The notes beneath the pieces were generated by a model. It worked only from the letters and a program-made list of their open reading frames with translations, was not told the DNA's origin and made no database searches. A stretch of DNA of 64,000 nt from Hymenobacter psychrophilus. GTDB taxonomy: Bacteria; Bacteroidota; Bacteroidia; Cytophagales; Hymenobacteraceae. Both the position numbers and the translations under genes were made by a program. The stretch's first letter is position 1, and each line of letters opens with the position of its first letter. The DNA lies in the NCBI RefSeq assembly GCF_900107135.1, contig NZ_FNOV01000001.1, positions 310,001-374,000 of the forward strand. The letters run 5' to 3'. Positions 41,171 through 50,003 of the stretch are shown here, piece by piece.

Positions 41171-42169
41171 TTAAACTATTGGTATAATAACGCCATCTAC
41201 TTCTTCTACTTGTATATGTTGTTGTCTTATTATGATATTAAACTCTCTAGCAGTTCTTGTCTCCATATTCTCAATTAAAAAAGAAATAGATGAATCAATA
41301 TATTTATTTACTAATTCAATATTCTGAATTGTTAATTGACTGATATTCTTAGGTAGATCACCATTGTATTTTTTATTGAGAATAAAAGAAAATTCGTTTT
41401 TTCTCACAATCGCATGCTGCATGGATTCTGTAATATTTGCATGTATGAAATCGTTTCTGAGATTTACTAATTTGAGAAGATTTTTAAAGCTTTCATTTGA
41501 AGAGTCTAAAGTTTTTACTTTAAAACCGTCACAATAAAAAGGAGCTAATCTAAATTTTATATCTATTTGTTCTCTACTCAGTCTGTCGTTTATTCTTGAC
41601 TCTCTTAACGCTTTGTTTAAATAAATTTCATACAATAAGTTTAAGAGCCCCTCAAAAGATGACATGAAGGAGCTAAAACTAGCTTTGCATAAAGTAGAGA
41701 TTAGGCTTAATGTATCATTTTTCTCTTGTATATTATCTATTTCTGCGTATAGTTTGAACGGGTTCTCTATAAATCTCTCTTTTTTTAATTTTAAATTTTC
41801 TTCCTCATCTTTCTTGTACTTAACAACTTGCTTGTTTATGAGATTGATTAGGTCATTGGTGGCCTTTTTGGCGTTTGATACATCTGCACCTTGTCTTGTA
41901 GAGCAATTTGCCATCCAAGTAGAAGATTCCCAGTCAGATATTAGAAATATGAAATTATCAAATATTATCTCAAATGTCCACTGGATTCTCTCGGCATCTA
42001 ATGGCTTGTATTTGGGTGATCCAAAAAGATCATATAGCAAACAAAATACAATATAGCTACTTGTTTCTTCGATGGCAATAAAAAAGTCTCCCTCTAAGTT
42101 ACCATCTTTATCAAGTCTTCTTTCGAAATTGGGTTCAGATTCTGAATTCTTTAGATCTGTTATTTTCAT
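41171..42169 (-). CDS. HEPN-like hypothetical protein, AT-rich
   Basis: A 332-residue cytoplasmic protein, mostly helical, encoded by DNA that is far more AT-rich than the rest of the window; a transferred gene is likely. No signal or membrane helix is present. Residues 238-243 read R-N-D-F-I-H inside L-V-N-L-R-N-D-F-I-H-A-N, the R-x4-H motif with a polar residue after Arg that marks HEPN-domain RNases, preceded by a helix S-S-F-E-G-L-L-N-L-L-Y-E-I-Y. HEPN proteins act in toxin-antitoxin, abortive infection and other defence systems, but no antitoxin is adjacent. It ends 5 nt before the rnpB promoter box, so its 3' end carries rnpB upstream sequence. The HEPN reading is by motif only. Confidence 0.6.
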   Translation of the reverse strand: MKITDLKNSESEPNFERRLDKDGNLEGDFFIAIEETSSYIVFCLLYDLFGSPKYKPLDAERIQWTFEIIFDNFIFLISDWESSTWMANCSTRQGADVSNAKKATNDLINLINKQVVKYKKDEEENLKLKKERFIENPFKLYAEIDNIQEKNDTLSLISTLCKASFSSFMSSFEGLLNLLYEIYLNKALRESRINDRLSREQIDIKFRLAPFYCDGFKVKTLDSSNESFKNLLKLVNLRNDFIHANITESMQHAIVRKNEFSFILNKKYNGDLPKNISQLTIQNIELVNKYIDSSISFLIENMETRTAREFNIIIRQQHIQVEEVDGVIIPIV

Positions 42170-42190
42170 GATTTCATATATATAAAGAGT

Positions 42191-44065
42191 TTACTTCACC
42201 GCCACCCACACGTTGTCCTTCGGAAAACTATCCGGCACGAGCGTGGCGCCGAGCTTCATCTGCTGCGCGGCTTTGGTGGTGGGCACGGGTACGGTAACGG
42301 TTTTGGCGCCCGATTCCCAGACGGCTATGGTGCGGTGGACTTTGGCGGTGGAGTTGTCGGCGAAGGTAATGGTGAGGTCGACGGGGACGGGCTTGGTGCC
42401 TTTGGATTCCACCACTACATCGTAGCCGGTGGCCGTTTTGGTGACCTGCTGGATGGCTAGGTCGGGGTAGCCGCCGTCGAAAAACCAGCGCTGCCAGAAC
42501 CAGTCGAGGTTGCGGCCCGCTCCGGCGTTCATAGCGTTGAAGAAGTCGTGGGGCATGGGGTGCTTACCCTGCCAGTTGCGGATGTAAGTATGCAGGGCCT
42601 TCGTGAACAACTCGTCGCCGAGCAAATCCTGCACATAGAGGTAGCCCAGGCCGGGTTTGGGGTAGGAGTTGAGGTAGAACGCCGTGCCCGTCTGCTGGGT
42701 GCTGAGCGTCATGATGGGTAGGTCGGCCTCGGTGTCGGCGCCGGCGGCATAGGGGGCAATGCCGTAGTTATCGTCGAGTTTGGGGTCAATCATGCCCGAG
42801 ATAATCCACTCGCCCATGGTGGCCCAGCCCTCATCCATCCAGCCGTATTTGGTTTCGTTGGTTCCCAGATAGAAGGGGAACATCGTGTGGAAGATTTCGT
42901 GGACTGTGAGCGTGATGCCGTCCTCGCGGGTTTCGGTGGGGTTGTCGTTCACCATCATCGGGTACTCCATCTGGTCGAGGCCGTCGAAAATGGTTTCGTG
43001 GGAGTAGGGGTAGGGCCACTTCGGGAAGGTGTAGCTCATGGCCTCCACCGTTTTGCGGGCGAAGTCGATTACCTCGGCGTAGTCCTTGTGCTGGGGGTTG
43101 TACACGGCATCCACCCGCGTGCGGCGCTTAGTGGCCGGGTCCACTACCAGGCTGCTACTCTGCCACACGTAATGGTCGGTAGTGGCAAACACGAAATCCG
43201 TTACGTTTTTAGCCTCGAAGTGCCAGGTGTTTTCGGGCTTTTGAGTGGCCGTGATGTTGCCGGCTTTCAGATCGGCCTCGGTGATGATGCTCGTGATGCG
43301 GTCCTGGGTTTCGGCCTGGCGCAGACGCTGGGCGTACTTTTTGGTGAGCACCTGGTCGGCGTTGGTCAGGTCGCCGGTGGCCCACACTACGAAATTCTTG
43401 GGCACAGTAATGTCTACCGAGAAATTGGCGAAGTCGTTGTAGAACTCCTGGGAGCCGAGGTAGGGGTTGCGGTTCCAGCCGTCGATGTCGTCGTAGACAG
43501 CCACGCGGGGGAAGAAGTAAGCCACGAAATCGGCGTTGGGCTCGACCTGGCCGGTGCGCATGTGCGAGCCGGCATTCAGCGTGTAGGCAAAGTCCACCGT
43601 CATTTGGGCCGTATGGCCGGGGGCAATGGCCTTGCGGGCCGGCACTACCAAGTTAGTGAAGCTGGGCCGCAGGTCGGCGGCCGGCACGGCCTGGCCGTTG
43701 AGCGTGAAGTTGGTGAGTTGCATGCCTTCGCCCACGTCCTCGGGGCTCATGCCGCTGGCCCGGGGCGCGCCCTTCTGGTACAGATTGGGGTAGAGCTTGA
43801 ACCACACCTGCCGCAGCGAATCGGGGCTAGCATTGCGGTAGGCAATAGCGGCCGTGCCGCTCACCCGCCGCGTGGCCGGATCAAAACGAACCTTGATTTT
43901 GTAGTCGGCCGAGTTCTGCCAGTACTTGGGTCCCGGCAGCCCGTTTTCGGCCCGGGTACCCTTGTCGTAGGTAGCCCGAATGGTACGCGACACTGGCAGC
44001 TGCTGGGCCGGCAGCGTGAGGGGTAGTAGTAGGAGGGAAGCGGCGAGGAGCGCGGGGAATTTCAT
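42191..44065 (-). CDS. M1 family metallopeptidase (exported aminopeptidase)
   Basis: The start at 44065 gives MKFPALLAASLLLLPLTLPA, a signal peptide, and 624 residues. The M1 zinc site is complete: H389-E390-I-F-H393 followed after 18 residues by E412 in M-D-E-G-W-A-T-M. The exopeptidase G-x-M-E-N position reads D-Q-M-E-Y (374-378). The N-terminal half is the beta-saddle domain, and a beta-sandwich follows the catalytic part (V-V-V-E-S-K-G-T-K-P-V-P-V). Relatives cleave N-terminal residues from peptides, here in the periplasm or outside. It is separated from the AT-rich gene by only 21 nt on the same strand, and from the next gene by a palindromic repeat. Confidence 0.92.
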   Translation of the reverse strand: MKFPALLAASLLLLPLTLPAQQLPVSRTIRATYDKGTRAENGLPGPKYWQNSADYKIKVRFDPATRRVSGTAAIAYRNASPDSLRQVWFKLYPNLYQKGAPRASGMSPEDVGEGMQLTNFTLNGQAVPAADLRPSFTNLVVPARKAIAPGHTAQMTVDFAYTLNAGSHMRTGQVEPNADFVAYFFPRVAVYDDIDGWNRNPYLGSQEFYNDFANFSVDITVPKNFVVWATGDLTNADQVLTKKYAQRLRQAETQDRITSIITEADLKAGNITATQKPENTWHFEAKNVTDFVFATTDHYVWQSSSLVVDPATKRRTRVDAVYNPQHKDYAEVIDFARKTVEAMSYTFPKWPYPYSHETIFDGLDQMEYPMMVNDNPTETREDGITLTVHEIFHTMFPFYLGTNETKYGWMDEGWATMGEWIISGMIDPKLDDNYGIAPYAAGADTEADLPIMTLSTQQTGTAFYLNSYPKPGLGYLYVQDLLGDELFTKALHTYIRNWQGKHPMPHDFFNAMNAGAGRNLDWFWQRWFFDGGYPDLAIQQVTKTATGYDVVVESKGTKPVPVDLTITFADNSTAKVHRTIAVWESGAKTVTVPVPTTKAAQQMKLGATLVPDSFPKDNVWVAVK

Positions 44066-44126
44066 GCGGGGAAGTAAGTTGTGGCCGCAAGGTAGAGAGT
44101 TGCCGGGAGAGCAGGGAACAAAAAAA

Positions 44127-44229
44127 CCTGTCATCCTGAGCACAGCGAAGGACCTTATCACGTTAAAACGAACCGCTGTTGCAGTTGCTTTGGCGTGATA
44201 AGGTCCTTCGCTGCGCTCAGCATGACAGG
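44127..44229. repeat. Palindromic repeat, GTCATCCTGAGC family (module AAGGACCTTATCACG)
   Basis: Arms begin CCTGTCATCCTGAGC at 44127 and end GCTCAGCATGACAGG at 44229; the inner module AAGGACCTTATCACG and its complement match the copy at 5638-5743. It lies between the DUF2027-Smr gene and the M1 peptidase gene, both on the minus strand. Confidence 0.85.
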
Positions 44230-44246
44230 CAGGTTTCCCTTTACGC

Positions 44247-45437
44247 TTACTTCAACCGCACCAGCGTGGCGCCGTAGCCAAACTTCTCCTTCATCGAATC
44301 CTCGAAAAACTTAATGTCGCGGTTGCGGCTCAGCAGCTTGTGCAGCTCCTTGCGCAGCGTGCCGTTGCCCGAGCCGTGGATGTAGATGATTTCGTGCATG
44401 TTGGTGGCCAGCGCCCGGCTCAGCGTGTCCTCAAAAGCTTCGAGCTGAAGCTTGAGGATAGCCGAGTTGCTCAAGCCCTCGGTGCCGCCCTCAGGCTGCA
44501 GGGCCTCCAAGTGCAGGTCTACCTCGTGCGACGGCGCTACCAGGGCTTTGGCGGGCTCAGGTGCGGGGGCCACGGCGGCGGGCTTGGCGGGCGCGTTGCC
44601 GGTCAGCTGGGCCTTTAGCTTGTCGGCCAGCTGCTGCTTGTCGGTGGCGGGTTGGGGCTTGGCGGCCGGCGCGTTGGCTGGTTGCTCGGTTTCGGCGGCG
44701 GGCAGGGCTACCGGGGCGGCGGACTTCTCGTCGAGCTGGAACAGGTAGGCCTCGCGCTGGAGCACCGGCACGTTGGGCTGGCGGCTGGTATAAAAGCTGG
44801 CCGCCCGGAACTGCAGGCGCTTGTTCAGCAGCTCAAACGCATCGGGGCTGTTGAACTGGAACGGCAGCAGCTGCACCAGCAGCGCCGGCCATTGGTCGAA
44901 ATCCTTGAGGTGCCAGTGGCCCAGCGCCTCGCTGGCCGACTTGGCCTCCAGCTTCTCGGCCTTCAGGGCCCGGTACTGCCCGCTGGCCTTCTCCTCGCCC
45001 AGCGTAAAGAGCACGGTGCGGTCGGTGTGGTTGACCAGGTGCAGGGCCAGCAACTCGGGCGACTGGTGGGTGAGGGCCAGGTAGATGCCCTTCTTAACCA
45101 CCGGTGCCTGGTTTTTGTCGGCTTTGATGGGGGTCGGGCTTTCGCCTGTAGTAGCTGGCTTGGTGGCTGGCGCTTCCGTGGCTACGCCGGCCTTCTTGGC
45201 GGCCTGGGCGGCCATAGCAGCACCGCTGCTGGCGGCTTTCTTCTCCGATTCTACGGCGGCAGCGCTCTTGCCGAAGGCCTTGGTTTCCTCGGCCGCTACT
45301 ACCACAATCTCGCGGCGCAGCACCGGAATGGTGAAATCGTTATCGATGGCTACTTCCACCAGCTCGTCGCTGAGCACGCGGGTAATGATGCCTTCTTCAC
45401 GCCCGGTCAGCAGGCGTACTCGGTCTCCAATATTCAT
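44247..45437 (-). CDS. DUF2027 and Smr-domain protein
   Basis: A 396-residue cytoplasmic protein. Residues 1-50 are a small beta domain (I-G-D-R-V-R-L-L-T-G-R-E-E-G-I-I-T-R-V). An Ala/Lys/Pro-rich linker follows, then a DUF2027 domain (about 115-240: G-I-Y-L-A-L-T-H-Q-S-P-E-L-L, W-P-A-L-L-V-Q-L-L-P-F-Q), another Ala/Pro-rich linker, and a C-terminal Smr domain (315-396) with V-D-L-H-L-E-A-L and I-Y-I-H-G-S-G-N-G-T-L-R-K-E-L. Smr domains of the MutS2 type can nick DNA or RNA. Its function in Bacteroidota is unclear. The two linkers have low complexity and may vary in length between strains. Confidence 0.9.
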   Translation of the reverse strand: MNIGDRVRLLTGREEGIITRVLSDELVEVAIDNDFTIPVLRREIVVVAAEETKAFGKSAAAVESEKKAASSGAAMAAQAAKKAGVATEAPATKPATTGESPTPIKADKNQAPVVKKGIYLALTHQSPELLALHLVNHTDRTVLFTLGEEKASGQYRALKAEKLEAKSASEALGHWHLKDFDQWPALLVQLLPFQFNSPDAFELLNKRLQFRAASFYTSRQPNVPVLQREAYLFQLDEKSAAPVALPAAETEQPANAPAAKPQPATDKQQLADKLKAQLTGNAPAKPAAVAPAPEPAKALVAPSHEVDLHLEALQPEGGTEGLSNSAILKLQLEAFEDTLSRALATNMHEIIYIHGSGNGTLRKELHKLLSRNRDIKFFEDSMKEKFGYGATLVRLK

Positions 45438-45560
45438 AAATCACAGCTGTTGCAGATGGTGCAGATGGCGCAGATTCGTTCTGGCATCTCTCCCGGGGGA
45501 GGCGTAAAGGTCGCCATTTGCTTACGCAAATTGCGCTGAAACGATGGATGAACGAAAACG

Positions 45561-45611
45561 CCTGTCATCCGGCGCATGTTGCGTTAAGCACGACACGCAC
45601 CGGATGACAGG
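45561..45611. repeat. Short palindrome, CCTGTCATCCGG family
   Basis: CCTGTCATCCGG at 45561-45572 pairs with CCGGATGACAGG at 45600-45611. It is a reduced member of the GTCAT repeats and lies in the gap before the DUF2027-Smr gene. Confidence 0.7.
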
Positions 45612-45630
45612 TGGAAGTTAGCCAGGTTCT

Positions 45631-46677
45631 TTACCAGTACAGCCCGTGCGCTCGAAAGCCGTGGCGCGGGTTCCACTCCAGGGCGGGGGCAGGCAGGTGG
45701 AAGATGCTGAGGGCGTAGAATACCTTTTTGAGCACCTTGCTGCGGGTTGGGATGCGGCGCAGGTCTACGTCGAGGCTGAAGTAGAACTGGCGGTAGGAGC
45801 GCAGGCCCAGCGCGGCATTGGCTTCCGGGTCGTTGAACACCATTTGCTGGGCGCCGTAGCCCAGGGCTGGCTGCAGCCAGCGCGGCCAGCGGCTGCTGGC
45901 GGGCATAAACGCGCCCACGTCGGCAGCCAGCCAGTAGGTCTGGCCGTTGTAGTCTTTGAGAAACTGCTCGCCCAGACCGCGGCCCAGCACGTTAGGGCGC
46001 AGGTCGGCGTAGCGGGTAGTCCGGAACGAGAGCTTGGGCATGATGCGCACCTCGTTCCAGACCAGCTGCTGGCCAATCAGGCCGGCCGAGCCAAGGAAGT
46101 TGGCCGCCAAGTCGGTGGCTGAAGCGCCGTAGGCCGGGTCGCGGCCATCGAACAACTCGATGGGGCTTTGCAGCAAAAAGCCCACGAAGCCGCCGTACCA
46201 GATGGACCGGCGGTCGGGTACGCCGGCCCAGCGCAGCATATCCACCGCGCCCCGGCTCTCGTGGAAGGCCCCCCAGAAGTGCCCGGCCTTGTCGAGCTGC
46301 TGCCACTCGGGCAGGTCGTTGAACCAGTGAAAGCGGCTTTTCTCGCCCGTATACCAACCCTCACTCAGCAAATACATCAACGACGAGTACGACACCACCA
46401 GCCCGCCGGCCAGTAGTGGCAGCCGCTGGTTGAGCCGCGACGGTGCGGTCGGCGGTAGGCTGTCGGTGGGAGCCGGGAAGCCAGCGGCAACCACTGGCTC
46501 CGGCACGGCTGCTTCGGAAGGGGCCCGCGGCACCTGGGCGCGTACCGGCCCGGCGAGTAGCGCACCCAGCAGGCCCACGAACAAAGAGGCGCGACGAGTG
46601 AAGGAGGGAGAGGGCAAGTGCAGTAAAAAAAATCTGGTTAAATCTACGCTAAATGCGGCTATTGACTTGGTGAACAC
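45631..46677 (-). CDS. DUF2279 protein (exported)
   Basis: The frame starts with GTG at 46677 and encodes 348 residues; the start is uncertain, because a TTG near residue 21 (L-P-S-P-S-F-T-R-R) would give a more typical signal peptide ending G-P-V-R-A-Q. The DUF2279 core is clear: L-D-K-A-G-H-F-W-G-A-F-H-E-S-R-G-A-V-D-M, then G-F-V-G-F-L-L-Q-S-P-I-E-L-F-D-G and A-N-F-L-G-S. Family members are envelope proteins of unknown function, distantly like YfiM lipoproteins. The C-terminal part has several aromatic-rich stretches but no clear barrel. Confidence 0.8.
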   Translation of the reverse strand: MFTKSIAAFSVDLTRFFLLHLPSPSFTRRASLFVGLLGALLAGPVRAQVPRAPSEAAVPEPVVAAGFPAPTDSLPPTAPSRLNQRLPLLAGGLVVSYSSLMYLLSEGWYTGEKSRFHWFNDLPEWQQLDKAGHFWGAFHESRGAVDMLRWAGVPDRRSIWYGGFVGFLLQSPIELFDGRDPAYGASATDLAANFLGSAGLIGQQLVWNEVRIMPKLSFRTTRYADLRPNVLGRGLGEQFLKDYNGQTYWLAADVGAFMPASSRWPRWLQPALGYGAQQMVFNDPEANAALGLRSYRQFYFSLDVDLRRIPTRSKVLKKVFYALSIFHLPAPALEWNPRHGFRAHGLYW

Positions 46678-46798
46678 CCTTAGGCGGATGTATATTTAAT
46701 GCCCCTTTGCAGCAGACAGTGACTGTGTATTACCTATTAAGGTTAATGTGGCACCGGGGATCGCAACCGATTTTCAAAAATTCCCACCCCGTTTACTT

Positions 46799-49690
46799 AT
46801 GCGAATACTTCAACTCTTTCTGTTTTTTCTGGCTTTCGGAGCTACCGGGCCAGATTGCTGGGCTCAGGTAGTTACTGCGCAGCCCACCTCATTCACGGCC
46901 GAGCAAGCCGTTACGCTCACCTTTGATGCCACAAAAGGCAATGGAGCACTAGCCAATTTAAGCGGCGACGTATATGTGCATACCGGCGTTATCACCAACT
47001 TAAGTAGCAGCCCCTCCGATTGGAAGTACGTGAAGTTTACCAACTTCAACGCCCCCGATCCGTCGGTAAAGCTCACGCGTAGTGCCACTAACCCCAACAT
47101 CTACACTATTGCCATCACGCCCAGCGTGCGGGCCTGGTACAACGTGCCGGCCTCCGAGCAGGTTCAGCGCCTGGCCATGGTGTTCCGCAACGCCAACGGC
47201 TCCATTGTGGGCCGTGCTACTGGTGGGGGCGACATTTTCGTGGATGTGGCCCAGAACGGGTTCGACCTGCGTTTCACCCAGCCCAGCGGCCCCGGGCCGT
47301 TCGTGTTCCCGCTGAATTCGCCCACGCTTGTGAAAGGCACCTCGGCCGTACCCGCCAACCTGGCCCTGCTGCTCAACGGCACCCAGATAGCCACTGCCGC
47401 CAATGCCACCGCCATCGAAGCCAACATAACGCTCACGCAGGCCGGTGCCAACACGCTGCGCCTAACCGCTACCCTGGGCAACGCCTCGGCGGCGGCCGAG
47501 CTGACACTCCAAACCCGCGAGGCCGTAGTAATAGCCCCGCTGCCCGCCGGCGCCAACCGCAATGGCGTTACGTATATCAACGGTGGTACTTCGGCCATCT
47601 TCAGCCTGACGGCGCCCAACAAGAATTTTGTGCACGCCATCGGTGAGTTCAACAACTGGACGGCCAACGCCGCCGGCTATATGAAACGCACCCCCGATGC
47701 TACCGGCCAGCCCGACAACTCGGTGAACGGCCGCTGGTGGGTGCAGGTAGATGGCCTGACTGCCGGCCAGGAGTATGCCTACCAGTACCTCGTAGATGGC
47801 CAGTTGAAAGTAGCCGACCCCTACACCGAAAAGGTGCTCGACCCCCAGAATGACCGGTTTATTTCGGCCGCTACGTACCCTGGCCTGAAGGCCTACCCAG
47901 CCGGCCAGAGCGGCATTGTGTCGGTGCTGCAAAGCAACATGCCAGCCTACGCTTTCCAGAGTACCAACTTCCAGGGTCCTAAGAAAGAAGACATGGTGGT
48001 GTACGAGTTGCTGGTGCGCGACTTTCTGGCCAGCCACGACTACAAAACCCTCACCGACACGCTGGCTTATTTGCAGCGCCTGGGCGTGAACGTGATTGAG
48101 CTGATGCCCGCCAACGAGTTCGAGGGCAACGAAAGCTGGGGTTACAACTCGTCCTTCTACTTCGCGCCCGACAAGTACTACGGCCCCAAAAACGACCTGA
48201 AACGCTTTATCGACGAGTGCCACAAGCGTGGTATTGCCGTGGTGTTCGATATGGTGCTCAACCAGTCGTTTGGCCAGAGCCCGATGGTGCAGCTGTATTT
48301 CCAGGACGGCAACCCGGCCCCCGATAACCCTTGGTTCAACCGCACCGCCACCCACCCCTTCAATGTGGGCTACGATTTCAACCACGAAAGCGCTTTCACC
48401 CGCTACTTCAGCAAGCAGGTTATCGAGTTCTGGCTGAAAAACTACAACATCGATGGCTACCGCTTCGACCTCAGCAAGGGCTTCACCCAAAAAGTAAGCA
48501 CCGATGTGAACGGCTGGAACCAGTACGACCAGTCGCGGGTGGACATCTGGAAGGACTACCACAATTTCCAGGTGAGCGTAGCGCCGGCTTCGTATGCTAT
48601 TCTGGAGCATTTGGGCAGTAATGAAGAGGAGAAAGTACTGTCGGATATGGGCCTGCTGCTGTGGGGCAAAATGACCGATGCCTACAACGAGGCCACGATG
48701 GGGTACCACGAGGGTGGCAAGTCCAACTTCAGCGGCGGCTATTACAAGCAGCGTGGCTGGAACCAGCCCAACCTGGTAACCTATATGGAAAGCCACGATG
48801 AGGAGCGGCTGATGTACAAGAACCTGACCTTTGGCAATGCTTCGGGTTCGTACTCGGTGAAGAACCTGCCCACCGCCCTCAAGCGCCAGGAAATGGCCGC
48901 CGCGTTCTTCTTCACGGTGCCCGGCCCGAAAATGATCTGGCAGTTTGGTGAACTCGGCTACGACAAGTCCATCTTCAGCTGCCCCGATGGTACCGTGCCC
49001 ATCCCCTACGCCGAAAATGACCAATGCAAGCTGGGCAACAAGCCCGCCCTCTGGACCTACTACCAAGAGGCCGACCGTCGCCACCTCTACGACGTGTACC
49101 GCAGCCTGATTGCCTTGAAAGTGCAGGAGCCCGCCTTCAAGAACCCCGCCAGCTTCACCCAGAACCTGAACGGCGCGGTGAAGACCCTGCAGCTCACCGA
49201 CCCGCGCCTCAACGTGACTATCGTGGGCAACTTCGATGTGACGACGGCCACCGTGATGCCCAACTTTCAGAGCGCCGGCACCTGGTACAACTACCTGACG
49301 GGCGAAACCCTGGTCGTAACCGATCCTTCGGCTTCAATTCCGCTGGCACCCGGCCAGTTTGCAGTGTACACCTCGCGCAAGATTGCGGTGCCCACCGGCA
49401 CGGTGCTCAGCACCCGCCGCGCTAGCACGGCCGCATTCCAGCTCATGGCCCAGCCCAACCCGGCCGGCGTTGCGGCCCAGCTTCGCTACGAACTGCCCCA
49501 AGCCGCCACAGTGCAGGTTACGGTGACCAACCTGCTCGGGGCTACGGTACAAACCCTGCCCGCTACCCGCCAACCAGCCGGCTCGCGGAGCTTGGAGCTG
49601 CCCCTGCAGAACCTAGCCAACGGTGTGTATCTGGTTCGCCTGCAAGCCGGCACCCAGCAGCAGTCCATCCGGCTGGTGGTAAATCATTGA
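46799..49690 (+). CDS. Secreted alpha-amylase-family (GH13) glycoside hydrolase with T9SS sorting domain
   Basis: The start at 46799 gives a signal peptide (MRILQLFLFFLAFGATGPDCWA) and 963 residues. N-terminal beta domains follow, including a CBM48-like module (about residues 260-360: F-V-H-A-I-G-E-F-N-N-W to Y-Q-Y-L-V-D-G-Q). The GH13 barrel starts V-Y-E-L-L-V-R-D-F and has N-V-I-E-L-M-P, the nucleophile D557 in G-Y-R-F-D-L-S-K-G, the acid E603 in I-L-E-H-L and H666-D667 in E-S-H-D-E. The last 80 residues are a T9SS type A sorting domain (Q-P-N-P then G-V-Y-L-V-R-L). The enzyme should cut alpha-glucans at the cell surface, supplying the SusC/D/E transporter 3 kb downstream. Confidence 0.93.
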   Translation: MRILQLFLFFLAFGATGPDCWAQVVTAQPTSFTAEQAVTLTFDATKGNGALANLSGDVYVHTGVITNLSSSPSDWKYVKFTNFNAPDPSVKLTRSATNPNIYTIAITPSVRAWYNVPASEQVQRLAMVFRNANGSIVGRATGGGDIFVDVAQNGFDLRFTQPSGPGPFVFPLNSPTLVKGTSAVPANLALLLNGTQIATAANATAIEANITLTQAGANTLRLTATLGNASAAAELTLQTREAVVIAPLPAGANRNGVTYINGGTSAIFSLTAPNKNFVHAIGEFNNWTANAAGYMKRTPDATGQPDNSVNGRWWVQVDGLTAGQEYAYQYLVDGQLKVADPYTEKVLDPQNDRFISAATYPGLKAYPAGQSGIVSVLQSNMPAYAFQSTNFQGPKKEDMVVYELLVRDFLASHDYKTLTDTLAYLQRLGVNVIELMPANEFEGNESWGYNSSFYFAPDKYYGPKNDLKRFIDECHKRGIAVVFDMVLNQSFGQSPMVQLYFQDGNPAPDNPWFNRTATHPFNVGYDFNHESAFTRYFSKQVIEFWLKNYNIDGYRFDLSKGFTQKVSTDVNGWNQYDQSRVDIWKDYHNFQVSVAPASYAILEHLGSNEEEKVLSDMGLLLWGKMTDAYNEATMGYHEGGKSNFSGGYYKQRGWNQPNLVTYMESHDEERLMYKNLTFGNASGSYSVKNLPTALKRQEMAAAFFFTVPGPKMIWQFGELGYDKSIFSCPDGTVPIPYAENDQCKLGNKPALWTYYQEADRRHLYDVYRSLIALKVQEPAFKNPASFTQNLNGAVKTLQLTDPRLNVTIVGNFDVTTATVMPNFQSAGTWYNYLTGETLVVTDPSASIPLAPGQFAVYTSRKIAVPTGTVLSTRRASTAAFQLMAQPNPAGVAAQLRYELPQAATVQVTVTNLLGATVQTLPATRQPAGSRSLELPLQNLANGVYLVRLQAGTQQQSIRLVVNH

Positions 49691-49736
49691 TTTTGAATTG
49701 CTGAAGCTGTTTGCAAAGTCGGCAATGGTTACGAAA

Positions 49737-49828
49737 CGGTCATGCTGAGCTTGTCGAAGCATCTCTACCGCTTCGTTGGATGACTGCGACGAAGTGGTAG
49801 AGATGCTTCGACAAGCTCAGCATGACCG
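49737..49828. repeat. Palindromic repeat, GTCATGCTGAGC family (module GAAGCATCTCTACC)
   Basis: CGGTCATGCTGAGCTTGTCG at 49737 pairs with the complement ending at 49828, continuing through GAAGCATCTCTACCGCTTCG, so the stem exceeds 35 bp with few mismatches. It shares the CTACCGCTTCGTTG module with the copy at 4170. Confidence 0.9.
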
Positions 49829-49909
49829 CCTTTTGACCTTGCAAACAGCTTTGCTAGCTGAGAGCCTTTAGCTATTAGCTTTCGTTCAGAAGAGTCCGTT
49901 TTATTACAC

Positions 49910-49951
49910 AAACGCAGGCCCCGCACTCAATAGAGTGCGGGGCCTGCGTTT
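49910..49951. terminator. Bidirectional intrinsic terminator
   Basis: A perfect 19-bp stem (49910-49928 with 49933-49951, AAACGCAGGCCCCGCACTC) with a 4-nt loop separates the convergent amylase and kinase genes. Confidence 0.85.
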
Positions 49952-49954
49952 ATT

Positions 49955-50003
49955 CAGCTAACAGCTAACAGCTAACAGCTAACAGCTAACAGCTAACAGC
50001 TTA
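49955..50003. repeat. Perfect heptanucleotide array CAGCTAA reaching the kinase stop codon
   Basis: Six identical CAGCTAA units (49955-49996) are followed by CAGCTTA (49997-50003). The last TTA is the TAA stop of the kinase gene on the minus strand, so the array begins exactly at the gene end. This is the least degenerate array of the family in the window. Confidence 0.9.

Larger units (their letters stand above)
49691..50000. other. Repeat-rich intergenic region between amylase and kinase genes
   Basis: No gene. In order it holds a 13-bp outer inverted repeat (AAGCTGTTTGCAA near 49704 with its complement near 49851) around the palindrome at 49737-49828, a degenerate heptamer stretch at 49857-49882, the terminator at 49910-49951 and the perfect heptamer array at 49955. 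Confidence 0.7.

Noticed and set aside
49955..50003. CRISPR array
   Set aside because: Units are 7 nt, contiguous and lack spacers; the runs are simple heptanucleotide repeats.
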